A stretch of 64,000 nucleotides of DNA from Hypomesus transpacificus (Eukaryota; Chordata; Actinopteri; Osmeriformes; Osmeridae), in assembly GCF_021917145.1 (NCBI RefSeq), contig NC_061062.1, positions 824,186-888,185 of the forward strand, written 5' to 3'. Below the pieces are notes generated by a model. The model was given only the letters and a program-made list of their open reading frames with translations, was not told the origin of the DNA and did not search any database. Of the stretch, positions 48,790 to 60,429 are shown piece after piece (within the stretch, counting starts at the first letter, position 1; each line of letters begins with the position of its first letter). Both the position numbers and the translations under genes were made by a program.

Positions 48790-51700
48790 TCTGTGTTGGG
48801 TCCCAGGAGGGGGGGGTGTGGGAGGAGAGCAGGGGAGGCAGGGAGCACACGGGTAGACTGTGTGGGGGGGGGAGAGAGCAGGGGAGGCAGGGAGCACACG
48901 GGAGACTGTGTGGGGGGGGGAGAGCAGGGGAGGCAGGGAGCACACGGGAGATTGCGTGGGGAGAGCAGGGGAGGCAGGGAGCACACGGGAGACTGTGTGG
49001 GGGGAGGGAGCAGGGGAGGCAGGGAGCACACGGGAGACTGTGTGGGGGGGGGAGAGCAGGGGAGGCAGGGAGCACACGGGAGACTGTGGGGGGGGGGGGA
49101 GAGCAGGGGAGGCAGGGAGCACACGGGAGACTGTGTGGGGGGGGGAGAGCAGGGGAGGCAGGGAGCACACGGGAGACTGTGTGGGGGTGGAGGCACAGAT
49201 TTGTTTTAACGTTCTTGCTGCTTTGCCAATTATTTTGACATCTTGGAACCTCTTGGAGGTGTATGGGAAGGGTTAGGCTGCTGTATCAGCCTGCATGGGA
49301 AGGCTGCTGTATCAGCCTGCATGGGAAGGCTGCTGTATCAGCCTGCATGGGAAGGCTGCTGTATCAGCCTGCATGGGAAGGCTGCTGTATCAGCCTGCAT
49401 GGGAAGGCTGCTGTATCAGCCTGCATGGGAAGGCTGTTGTATCAGCCTGTATGGGAAGGCTGCTGTATCAGCCTGCAGTTTGCTCCAGGGTGGTTACACT
49501 GCTCAGTGATAAGATAAAACCCTACCTTCCATTCTCACGGCACCAAGAGGATTTTACATAACATGACATCACTTCTACATAGCATCACTTTGCTCTGTGC
49601 TTGACAACTTGACTTGGTAACACTATAGCAGGAACACTCATCACCCTGACAGAGTGATGTGTTCTCTGCTCAGGAAGCACGCAGGCTCATTCTGAGCAGG
49701 AGGATGTCAACATCTTGCCCCCCAACTGGGTCACAGGTTCAGAACGGGCTAAAACTGCTTCCTTGCTGGTTTGCTGTCTGAGAACATGAGAGGTTTACCG
49801 CTCTGACCACACCAGGGAGCCTCGCTGCTAACGGAAGCTGCTGAAGGGTGGGCTTCCCCCCACCCCACCCATCCCCCCCACCCCACCCCACCCCCCATCC
49901 CCCAACCATCCCCCCCACCCCACCCCTCCCCCCATCCCCCCAACCATCCTCCCCACCCCTCCCCCCATCCCCCCACCACTTACCCCTATTGCCTTTAGTT
50001 CAACAGACCCTATAATGCTTCTCTGGTATTTGCTGGGCTGGAATCAGAGTCTGTTATGTCAGAGCCTCGACACATCAATTTGCTGGCCGTTCCCTTGGGT
50101 GCCATGGCAACAGGGGGATGGGTGTGTCACCGTGCGAGGAAACACGTTAGGAACGGGATGGGAAGCTTGATGGATGTGGGTCGGATGACAGCAAGCGACG
50201 CAGCCCCGCTTGGATGCTGCGACGGCGAGGGCGGCGGATGAGGTTACTCATTTAGTGAGGAACATCATCCGGAGGGGCTTAGGCAGAGCGTCCCAGATGG
50301 TCGCTGCCCTCCAGCATGTCCTGCTCTGCCAAGAAAGCCCCTCCATATGGTCTCTGGAAGCCACTGGGCAGTAGAGGGCGTGACGTGAGAGGGATGTCGT
50401 GGTGTGAATGTGGACCGTGTGCATCCCAGTGACGGCAGAGCCTGGAGGAAAGTGGTTCTGGGAAACATAGTGACGTGTTGAAGTCCAGGTGAAGAGATGG
50501 CTCTGGCCAGTGACACCAGTCTGTAAGCCGGCCTCTGAGGATCGTCACCAGAGGGCAGGGAGACTGAAGCCGCCTGGGCATCAGGTTCAACAGGATCGCG
50601 TTCCCTCCACTAAGACGAGTCGGTGACTGACAGCCAGCTCCTCCAATCAGCTGAGGCTTCTCCCAGTGTGCCTACCAGGAAGCCAACGTGAGATACATGC
50701 AGGGGATTCGATTTAAACACGTTTAAGAAACATCTGTGTGCTTCCAGATCCGTGCCCAGGGTTTAAACACTGCAGCTTCCCTGTTTTCTAAATATAAACT
50801 CCACAAAGCATGGTTTCTTCCTGTGCCTCATCCTATTAACCGCCTGCTCCTTCTTCCATCTGGTAATACATGCAAATATATCTCAGAGGGGGTGGTGCAG
50901 AACGAGGCCTGAATCGTAGAGCTCTAGGGGGGAGCAGGGGGGTGGCAGTACAGCTTTAACATCCAGCCTCCTCACGTCTGACAGGAAGGGGCACAGAAAT
51001 GATCTTCCACTTTTTACAACATGAAACATCCCCTTTTTCCCACACAAATGAATCTTTGACTGATGTTATCTAACGTTATCTGTCCCGAGCGAGGGGGCAG
51101 AGGCTGTGCGGAAGGCTCAGGGGGGTGCAGGGCTGTTAGGACCAGGGTTGGAGGGGGAACCCCTCACAGGAAAGGCTCTTTATGACTGTAGAATGGGATC
51201 CTTGCATGATTGATGAGATGATAACAGATAGCCGTAGCACCTGTAACACTAGAATCATCCTTTATGTGGTGATGATGGTGCCCCACGCATTTTTACCTCA
51301 TTACCGTAACACCACTTACATTTAGTCATTTAGCAGACGCTCTTATCCAGAGCGACTTACAGTAACATTAACAAAAAAAACGATATTAACGATTCAAATT
51401 TCCCACTGAATTCAAGTGATGACTCGACAGACTCGAGTTCAGGTGAGGTTGGTGGTGCAGGTGGACACCTGCCACTGTTGTGATCATGGAGGTCATGATT
51501 TGTCCACGTGCGTCAGCTCAACTGCTGAATTCTGCATGCGGCTCCGGGGAAGGCAGCTGTGTGGGTGCCAGCCTCGTCCGTGCGGAAGCATCTTACAGTC
51601 AGTCCCCTTGTGGAGCTGGCTGCATTATTCAGCCACGTCTCTAATTCGTCCACATGCTAGTGGACTCTATGGTGGCTCTGGGCGTCACCTCGCCTGCTCC

Positions 51701-54700
51701 TGGATGTCACCGAATTCACATTTGTGAGGAAAAAATAAAGTTGCGTGTTTATTTACAAACACTATGAAGACAAAGGTGGACATTCTTCAAAATAATAATC
51801 ACGTAATCATGTAAGCTTTTATTGAATGTAATAAAGCCCAAGCATTACCGTAATTATACTTAACGAGCTGATAGCTTGATAAGTCATCCTGACACGACAG
51901 CCATTCCTGTTCTGATTGGTCGACAGCTCATGAATAAAAACGAAATAAAATCAAGAGTGACAAGGCAGAATCCCAGGAGAGGACACTTGTACCTGCCGAG
52001 TCATCCTTCTGAATGCAAACATAGTCTGGTCTGGGTAGCCTAGTTACACATCTCAGACAACAACAGGAACAGGAACAGGAACAGGAACAGGAACAGGAAC
52101 AGGAACAACAACAGGAACAACAACAGGAACAACAACAGGAACAGGAACAGGAACAGGATGCAGTTTAAGGTTTCCATGTTTCCTGTAGCTCAGTGTGAGC
52201 ACTGCTGACTCCAGTATGCTAAAGACACACAAAGTCTAACTAACTATTCTATTTTAAAGCAATGTACTTTTATGCTGTTTGCATGGTCTTCAAACTGTCA
52301 AATATTCATATCATCACATCCTGACAAAATCCCATGGCACAAAGGAGCTGTCAGCTCTTATTCCTGGATACTGTTGTTATCCTTCTCCTAACCTCAAAAG
52401 TTCATTCAGGATCATGATAGTGTTTCTCTTCACTGTAAACTGTGCTGTTCCCTGACATTCTTTCTGCTTGCACTTCCTGGTGCTGAGTCTTGCTGGTAAC
52501 AGCTTGAGATCAGGCAGAAGAAGGATCACTGCATCACTGGGTCTCTGGCCGGCACAGCCCTGCTCCTGAAGAGAAACACTAGCAGCTAAACACAGCCCTG
52601 CTCCTGAAGAGAAACACCAGCAGCCAGACACAGCCCTGCTCCTGAAGAGAAACACTAGCAGCTAAACACAGCCCTGCTCCTGAAGAGAAACACCAGCAGC
52701 CACACAGCCCTGCTCCTGAAGAGAAACACCAGCAGCCAGACACAGCCCTGCTCCTGAAGAGAAACACCAGCAGCCAGACAGCCCTGCTCCTGAAGAGAAA
52801 CACCAGCAGCTAGACACAGCCCCGCTCCTGAAGAGAAACACCAGCAGCCAAACACAGCCCTGCTCCTGAAGAGAAACACCAGCAGCCAGACAGCCCTGCT
52901 CCTGAAGAGAAACACCAGCAGCCAGACAGCCCTGCTCCTGAAGAGAAACACCAGCAGCCAGACAGCCCTGCTCCTGAAGAGAAACACCAGCAGCCAGACA
53001 GCCCTGCCCCTGAAGAGAAACACCAGCAGCCAGACACAGCCCTGCTCCTGAAGAGAAACACCAGCAGCCAGACAGCCCTGCTCCTGAGGAAAAACACTAG
53101 CAGCCCAGCACAGCCCTGCTCCTGAAGAGCCGTAGATCTCCTACACCACTCAGCATCTCCTTTGTTGATTAGCTCTCTTCTCATCCAGAAACCTACCTGT
53201 CTTCACCAGGGCAGCCATTGAAACCCCCAGACTGGAAAATACTCATTTTGAAAGGCCCCACTTGTCAAGTCGTGAAAGTGATCCTGCTGACTCCACAGTT
53301 TACTGCTCACTGTTCCATGGCCTTGAGTAGCCATCCTGATTTCCTTCTGCAAATGCTCTCCTACATGGAGACACGGGCCAGATCTGAACGGACTGGGTTT
53401 GTTGTTGTATTTGTTTTAGATGAGTCATTGTGCTGTATCATCATCTAATCTTTCTTTACAGTAGTCAGGTGATCAGTTCCATCTCAGGGTTGTGCAGTGT
53501 TGCAGCCAGTCCTCTGGGGAATTCAAGATTGTGTTAACAGTTTGAAGAGCTGATGAGATTTCTTTGGCAGAGCTAGGTTATACATTTCCATCCAAAAGCA
53601 GCTCCTCTTCTACCTTAAAAATAATTTGACCTCTCAGTGGAATACACTTTTGAGCTGTGATGTGTTATTCAATTAAATGATCATTCCGATTGAAGGGAAT
53701 CCCAGCTTCCCGGATCACAGAACAGCAGCTAAGTTAATCACCCATGAAATCAGATGGCGCCAGGCTATTCTCCTGCTCTCAGTCTTCCTGCATGCCCTAA
53801 ACCCTACTCAATCGTATACTGTCTAACGTCAGTTGCATATTTTGTGAGCAGCATCCCCATCATTATGAATGCCAAAGCTTGACTGCTGACAGGGAAAACA
53901 CGATGTCTCTAACTTGTATTTTTGGTCACACCATAAGTATTGTTTTTGTTGTGCTATCTCTGCTGGTGTGGCAAGTCTGGTCTGTTTCATTGTTTTGTGT
54001 CAGTGGGCAACCCTGTTCAGTTCCCTGGGTGGGACAGGGGGCCTCAGTGAATGGAAACAGCTATTGGACAATGCAGAGAGCCTTGCTTGCTACTGTTGTG
54101 TGGTAAACAAACAAGGTTCCAGTGTCCCTGAGAATGTTATTGTGCTTCAGGGATTAGCGAGGGACAGCTCTTATTGTTTTAGACCACCTGCCTCTCAATA
54201 GATGATCTCCCTCCCTCACTTTCTCTCTCCCTCTCTCTCTCTCTCCAGGAGGAAGAGATACCAGAGCTAGAGATTGACATAGATGAGCTTCTGGAGTTGC
54301 CTGATGAGGAGCAGAGAGCCAGACTGCATGTGAGTACAGCAGGTTGTCACGGGAGACACAAGAACACCAAACCTCGGCTGTGAAGTAGGACAGACACAGC
54401 CGTACCCTACACCCTGACCACCGTATCAAACCCCAAACATCTTGCAACTGACAGCATGAATACAAACATAGTTAATGTGTACTGAATGACAAGACAGGAG
54501 AAATCCAGTGATCGACATTACGGCTTGTCCGATTGTACGGGACAAAGGGATTTCTGCAGTGTTTGACCCAAGCTGTTGTCTTTACACAATGTCTGAGGCA
54601 AGAGAGCAATGTCCACTCCTGTTACTCAAACCTGTTTGTTTCTTGGTATTTTACAGGAGTTATTGCTTGGGTGTGGCAAGCCAAAAGAGGTGAGGCAAGT

Positions 54701-54862
54701 TTCTGTGACATCAGGTGTTTTTATGTATGTGATTTTACGCTGGTATTTCTGTTATTGAGAAAGGTTCTAACGTGTTTTCTTCCTCCCCCTCAGGACTTTA
54801 TCAACGGGCTGCTTTATAGAATGAAGGGCCTTCGGAAAATGTCAGGCCCCTTGAAGAAATAA
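48538..54862 (+). CDS. ppp1r14d: PP1 inhibitor, CPI-17/GBPI family (ppp1r14d-like)
   Basis: Small cytosolic protein-phosphatase-1 inhibitor that becomes potent when phosphorylated on a conserved threonine. Exons 48538-48717, 54249-54329, 54657-54689 and 54794-54862 are all phase 0 and give 120 residues. The PHIN domain is clear: LTVKYNRKDLQRRLDIEEWID with the phosphorylatable Thr31 (equivalent to Thr38 of CPI-17), then IDIDELLELPDEEQRARL, and LLLGCGKPKEDFINGLL. The product ends SGPLKK. Assignment to member D among A-D rests mainly on the neighbours zfyve19 and spint1, which flank PPP1R14D in human. Intron 1 is 5.5 kb and full of minisatellites. The acceptor of exon 2 follows a long (TC)n tract. 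Confidence 0.92.
48810..49190. repeat. 43-46-base G-rich minisatellite, about eight copies
   Basis: Units 'gagcaggggaggcagggagc' plus acacgggagactgtgtg and a variable G run. The variable G run shifts the period, so frames drift. Confidence 0.93.
49270..49480. repeat. 26-base minisatellite, about eight copies
   Basis: Units 'gctgctgtatcagcctgcat' plus gggaag in ppp1r14d intron 1. Confidence 0.95.
51315..51366 (-). mobile_element. SINE/LINE tail fragment
   Basis: Reverse complement of the same tail as the SINE at 3125-3325 ('gcagacgctcttatccagag'). Only the 3' end is present. Confidence 0.75.
52069..52156. repeat. (GGAACA)n hexanucleotide tract
   Basis: Alternating aggaac and aacaac units in ppp1r14d intron 1. 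Confidence 0.92.
52556..53130. repeat. 36-40-base minisatellite, about 15 copies
   Basis: Units 'cagccctgctcctgaagaga' plus aacaccagcagccagaca with small length variants. All units share the core without unique spacers. Confidence 0.94.
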
Positions 54863-55206
54863 CGATCAAATGAAACGAGGTCAAATCAAGAATGTAGAAA
54901 ATGAAAAAGAAAAAGCTCCTACACTGTTCACCGTTAGCTGGTGGTCAGGATGTCTATGTGCGACAGGACCCTCGCCCTGCACACAGGGGTCCATTACGAG
55001 AGTGGTTGTTAGTGATTAGCGTTTTTTATGACTTATTTATGGACAGTTTTAACTTCTTGACTCCCTCATACACAAGTATACATACAATTCACCAGTGCTA
55101 TCATTTCAAGTTGTCTCTCACTTTTTTTTTGTGCAAGACTGTACATTTTTGGTTGACTGTTTATGTACATAATATTTTTGTTCAGATAAACAGTGTTGTA
55201 TCTTAA

Positions 55207-55212
55207 AATAAA
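55207..55212 (+). terminator. ppp1r14d: Poly(A) signal of ppp1r14d
   Basis: AATAAA 345 bases after the stop codon. Confidence 0.7.
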
Positions 55213-56191
55213 ACATATTTTCAAAAGAGGAGGTAACCGTAAAGGTTACGTGGAATTCATAAAATTCTAATATTTTTGACCTACCAGTAAAATCGACTTG
55301 AGTGCTCCCATCTCTGCACATGAAAACACACACACACAACCAAGCCGGAAGCGGCTGGTTCCAAGCACATCCATTATCCTCGTCCATTTCCTGTGTGTGA
55401 TCACAGCGTGGCCAGAGTAGGCAAACAAGGTAAAAACGACCATCTGGGCCTTAATGGACTAAACCCCTGGAGGATAGCCTCATTACAGCTCGGCCTACTC
55501 AGCTAGCACTACGGTTATATACGCTGATGAAACTGCTCTCTGGCCCCATCTCTACATCATACTAGGAGGGACGTCTGGCGGAGGGTTCACTTTGAATAAA
55601 TCAAAATAATTTCCCTGTTCCCTAGACCACAGAATAGTATTTGGGTCGTAACACTCAACCATTTCAAACTAAGGTCATTTGGCCTTCGCGCACTTTTACC
55701 GATATTAATAAAGACAAGCCTTGTTTAATGATTATTGTGCCATTCCTGTGCCAGCAATGGCTTTGTCCGATAGCCTGAAAAATGAAAAATACAAATTCAC
55801 ATCCGTGATTTGAAATCTCAGCTTGTTGGTACACGTCATCAGAGATCTAGAACACATCACACACTAGATGTAGGGCAGCAGTGATGTTGTGTCTCAGCCA
55901 AACATACATTACAACAGAGGCCCTGCTGCCAAAAGAACACAAAGCTCTCTGTAAGCCCTCTCTATACGGCTCCTCTGTGGGCCTCCAGTGACATGCTGAC
56001 AGTGTCTGGGATGCACATCATCTCACACGAGAAACTGTGTGTGTGAGAGAGGGAGGAAGGGAGGGATGGGGGGTGAGAGAGAGAGAGAGGTTACAATGTT
56101 GTTAAATTTAGACAATCTTAGCCAGTTTACGATGATCAAATCAGTAGTGTTCCACTCAGATACAACAACTAAAGCAGTCCAGCTACCAGAC

Positions 56192-56197
56192 TTTATT
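56192..56197 (-). terminator. zfyve19: Candidate poly(A) signal of zfyve19
   Basis: AATAAA on the minus strand about 420 bases beyond the zfyve19 stop codon. Confidence 0.5.
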
Positions 56198-56615
56198 TAG
56201 AAGAATTCCAATTTAGAGTTTAAGATTAGAGTATTGTTAAAATACAATATTTAACATGTTATGTGAGTAAACCAGAGTTACGTCACATATTAAAATTGGC
56301 AAACAAAGATTAATTTGAGCGATTACATATTAACAGGACAAATCTGACAAGTTCCCGACAGTTTAAAATTACTAACTGTTGTTACAGCATTAGATTAATC
56401 TAGGGTACATGACAGAGCTACAGCCTTATTCTGCATCCCTGATCCGCAACTCCACTTGGCATTATGCTAACGTAGCAACATGATTACAGCTCTGCGCCGG
56501 CTCTGAACAATAGGTTGAATTTAGAACGGTGTTCTGTGAACCAGAAGGGTTGTACAGTTCCCAGTCCCACCTACAGAACCAGACTGTCACTCTGGGCCTC
56601 CCCAGGCCAACAGCC

Positions 56616-59528
56616 TCAAGTCCTGTTCTTCGTCTTCCGAGGAGGCGTGTAGCTGGCCGTGCGATGCTCCTTCCTGTCGTATTTATCATGGCCCTCCCTG
56701 GGAGGAGATGGAGAGGAAATTGAATTAACCCTAAAGGATCCTTCATACACAGCTCTGCCATTCAGCAGTGTGGTAGAGGCTGCGATTATATTTATCTAGG
56801 TCATGGCTTTAGGGTAAAGTAGGATGGAACCAGAACATTGGACCTAATCCATTGGGGGGTGTCTGCATTCCAGGGATTCACACTCTGCACAACACAACAG
56901 CACTGTACCTGTGGCATAGCTAGCAGCAGGTGTACCTGAAGCAGCGGTTGCAGTACAGGTCTCCGTCGCAGGTGTGACAGCGGAGCGAGGCGTCCTCGTT
57001 GCAGATGCAGCACCAGGGAAGCTCCTCGTCATCACAGTCAGAGTCCTGACGAGCCCCGAGCGAGGGTCTGGTCTGGGGGCCCGGACCTGCGGCCTGGAAC
57101 AAAACATACATGTTCATTCAGCAGATGCAACATCTAGACCAACAAAAACAACAAAGACTTTTGTGTTTGTGTTACCGGTGTCTTGCTGGCAGCCTTCTTT
57201 TCAGTGTTCCTCGGGCCGCTGTGCTCTGGAGGAATGTTGTACCCACTGGCCTGGTCCAGGGCGGCTTCCTCAGTCAGCTGCAGTAAACATGATGACAACA
57301 CGCTCAGAAACATCAACACGGCTCTCTCAACAGGGAGCTTTAACCTTGGTTTAATCAAATGGAAAAACAGCGGCTCCTGGTGGTGATCCCAGGTAATGCG
57401 TCTGATTGGCATGTTGAGTGGGTGAACACTCCCAGACCTGTTTCATTATCCTGGCCATGGCCTCCTCCTCGGACTCCTCCTCGCTGTCTGGGTGCTGGAA
57501 GTCCTCCAGGGTGACTAGACAGCAGCATTGGGACATGACAAACACAGGGCTGACACATCGCCACCTAACAAGTACGCAGACGTTCACACTTCTCTGAAAA
57601 GGCTGGTCACTTTTTACATTCTGAAACAAGCCCTTCACGTCCTTTTGCAACTTTTTTGTGTGCTTATCAAGATGACAAATGTGCATAGCAACACAGGGCC
57701 ATGTAATAATCCTATAAAAATACATTGTCAAGCAACATTTGTCAAACAACATGAACCGTCTCAGCTCTCACCAACTGCAGACAAACCACCGGTACTGACT
57801 GAATTTCTCCCAGGGTTTCAGCTACCTTTGTCAGGGTCCTGTCCCCTCAGCTGAGCCAGTCTCTTGGCCATTTGCAGGACGTGTTCCTGGGAGGCCCGGT
57901 CCTGCCTCAGCTCATCCACGGCCTCGGCCAGCAGGCGGTTCCCCTCAGCCTCCAGCCTCCTCGCCTCGTGCCGCCCCTCGTCCAGGTTCTCCTCCAGTCC
58001 CTCTCGCTTGTTCAGGTCGTTCAGAGTGCAGTCTAACCCTGGAACGGAGCGGATACAAAACGGTTTGTGTGTGTGAGAGAAGAACATGGCTTTAGGTCAA
58101 AGTTTAGTCTGTGTCTGTTTGAAGGGATTAAGCAGCGGTGTTTGACATAACAACACAGCACTTTTGAACGAGGGAAGTCTAGAGTCTTTACCATCACGAT
58201 TCGGCTGATTGTTGTCTATGGCGACTTCCTCTGACATTTGTGTTATCAGATCATTGGCCTGTTCTGTCTGGGTCCGGTTATCTGGCGGCTTATGTACCTA
58301 CACACAGGAAGTGGTCATAAAGATATATGCATGAATGAACAGTTGAATGTAAGGTTGCAGTGCACATCCTACCAGGGTCTATGAGTTAGCGTCTGTGGTT
58401 TTACTGCGTATGGGAGCTCACAGGGGGAGGAGCTTGAGAGGAGAGAGGCCTGCCCTGCAGGGCAGCAAGGCGATCCTCCATCTCCCCTGCAGAGGGAACC
58501 GGCTGGCTGGGGGCCTTCAGGGCGGCTAGGCGGGACTCTATCTCCTTCTCTGACGGGATGGATTCTGGTCAGGAGATGGACAGGGGAAAACATAGGTGTT
58601 TGTGTTTTGTTATGATAAGCAAGACTACAGCTGTACCAGACCAGCCTCTCTTAATCCCGGTCGTCCGGGCAACTCTGCCGGCCATGTTGTTTCAAGACCC
58701 GTTCTTTTGAAGAAGTTGTTTATTGGCATTTCGTTCATGATGAATTAAAGGAAAATCTACTTTTTAAATTAGTAAGAATTTCATTAATCATTTACCAACA
58801 GTATATATACATATTTTGAGAGTTGAGATGGTTGAGAGACTGGTCTAGACAGAGCTTACTTGGTTTAGTGTCCTCCTTCAGTCTCTGCAGCCTCTCAGCG
58901 ATAGCCCGATCCTCTTTACTCAAGCCTCTGGTTGGTGTGGGAGTGACGGCTGAGCCAGCTTTGGCTTTCCCGCTGCCTCCATTCCCCGGCTGACCTTGTT
59001 TAGCCTCCAGAGCAGCAATCCGTCTGATAGTCAACCATGAGACAAGGGTTGTTGAGATCTCCTGACGATATACTGACAAGCTACTGTCTGCAGCTGGGCT
59101 TACAGGCCTACTCACTTTTTGTAGTTTTCAGGTGGGGACCATTTTGCAGCGTCGTTTTGTTTCTCGCTACTATAAAGAAGGAAACAGTTAAAATAATTCC
59201 AGGATTCTAGCGATCAATATCATAGAGCATTGTAAGGTACTAACGCTACAGCACTTCGTATTCACTCCACCTTGTGAGGTTTCCGTGACATTGTTTGCAG
59301 ACCTTCTGCTGAGTGTTGCCATATCGAGGCACTACTGCGTTGTAAGTAAGACATCCAGAGCAAAAAGAACGACCGCAACTTTTACAACCCAGCTAGAAAG
59401 GGGAAAATATACATTATATGATCATAACATGCCACCACAATGTCAGATGTTGAATGTTGACAATTCAAACAAACCTCTTTCTTGAAAAGTGAAAATTTTG
59501 AGGCACAACAATAACAACGGTTGTTCAT
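56616..59528 (-). CDS. zfyve19: Abscission/NoCut checkpoint regulator ANCHR (ZFYVE19)
   Basis: In human cells ANCHR holds VPS4 at the midbody and delays abscission when chromatin bridges remain. Exons: 59528-59475, 59392-59271, 59169-59116, 59023-58860, 58564-58422, 58297-58192, 58038-57826, 57514-57438, 57277-57176, 57093-56936, 56697-56616; total 424 residues. The N-terminus starts directly in a variant FYVE zinc finger ([33 protein letters not shown]). MIM-like helices for VPS4 follow ([34 protein letters not shown]), then a charged coiled coil and a C-terminal B-box-like cysteine/histidine cluster ([25 protein letters not shown]). All junctions are in frame. The first ATG is chosen because the first cysteine pair follows at once. 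It starts 0.9 kb from bub1b, which points the other way. Confidence 0.95.
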
Positions 59529-60429
59529 CTCGCTGCATGAATTAACGACAGTAAAGAGAATTGCTAATCTTGTTTCAATGCCACTGTTTTATGTCACTTG
59601 GTCGATGAAAATTGTGTATCCATGAAGCCAAGTATTTTATAAACTGACTTCTCTATGATGTTGCTAAATTCATCTGTAAGTTAACCAGGAAGTGTTCAGG
59701 AAGTTGATTTTCCGTGAGAACGTTAAACGTAGGGTATCATTCAGCATCATCAACGTTTTGCAGCGTTTAGTAAACAAAGAGCCTCTATCACTACTTCCTT
59801 CTTTCCATAGAGTCGTCATAACTAAACAACGCGTCTCATTATTCATCATAGTATTTTATTGTGTTTGTTATATCTGTCTAGTTTGCTAAAGAAAGAACAT
59901 TTGATGTTTAGCAACGTGTCTCGCAATGAAATTGTGTTGATGAACGCAACACAATCCAGGGACGCCTGCAAGCCAGAGTCACCGTCCAATCATCTGTTTC
60001 GAACGTCACACCGCTCCTGTTCAAAATACAGAGACCAGCAACATAAGACACAGCAGACAATCCAACTTGTTCCTTTCGAAAACGCTCATTTTTTTAATTT
60101 GACAATTTGTGCAATATATTTTCGTTCATTGGGTAAGAGTCTTTACTCGGATAACTCGATTACTACCGAAAGTAATATCAATATTTCTAAACATTCTTCC
60201 AGACAGGACATACGTTAGCTTCTTATGCTAAAGCTAATATGTCTAGCTAGCTGGTTGGCAGTAAACTACACAATTATAGTTTCCATTGCTTGTTTCATTG
60301 CTGACTATTATCAGTAGGCAGCTAGCGGTCTATTCTCAAACAACACTGTGAATTTCATTATTGTCCATGATTAAATGTAGCTATCTTTATTACAACCGAA
60401 CAGCGTCGCTCCTGCCATAAGCACCAAAG
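59529..60429. promoter_or_regulatory. Head-to-head spacer between zfyve19 and bub1b
   Basis: About 900 bases hold both start regions. Visible elements are CCAAT (59986-59990), an inverted CCAAT (ATTGG, 60128-60132) and TTCAAA, the reverse of the CHR element TTTGAA (60020-60025). CCAAT plus CHR is a known arrangement in G2/M-expressed promoters. No TATA box is convincing. Confidence 0.5.

Larger units (their letters stand above)
48718..54248. other. Intron 1 of ppp1r14d, repeat-rich, no gene seen
   Basis: Holds (CA)n (48744-48785), a 43-46-base array (48810-49190), a 26-base array (49270-49480), C-rich sequence (49855-49980), an antisense SINE tail (51315-51366), (ggaaca)n (52069-52156) and a 36-40-base array (52556-53130). 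Open frames over these arrays are compositional. Confidence 0.75.

Noticed and set aside
48630..49276. Glycine/arginine-rich plus frames and proline/cysteine-rich minus frames
   Set aside because: The plus frame is ppp1r14d exon 1 read through its donor into a minisatellite; the rest is repeat composition.
52556..53184. Minus frames repeating VSLQEQGC or FLFRSRAV
   Set aside because: Intronic 36-40-base minisatellite; length variants shift the frame from unit to unit.
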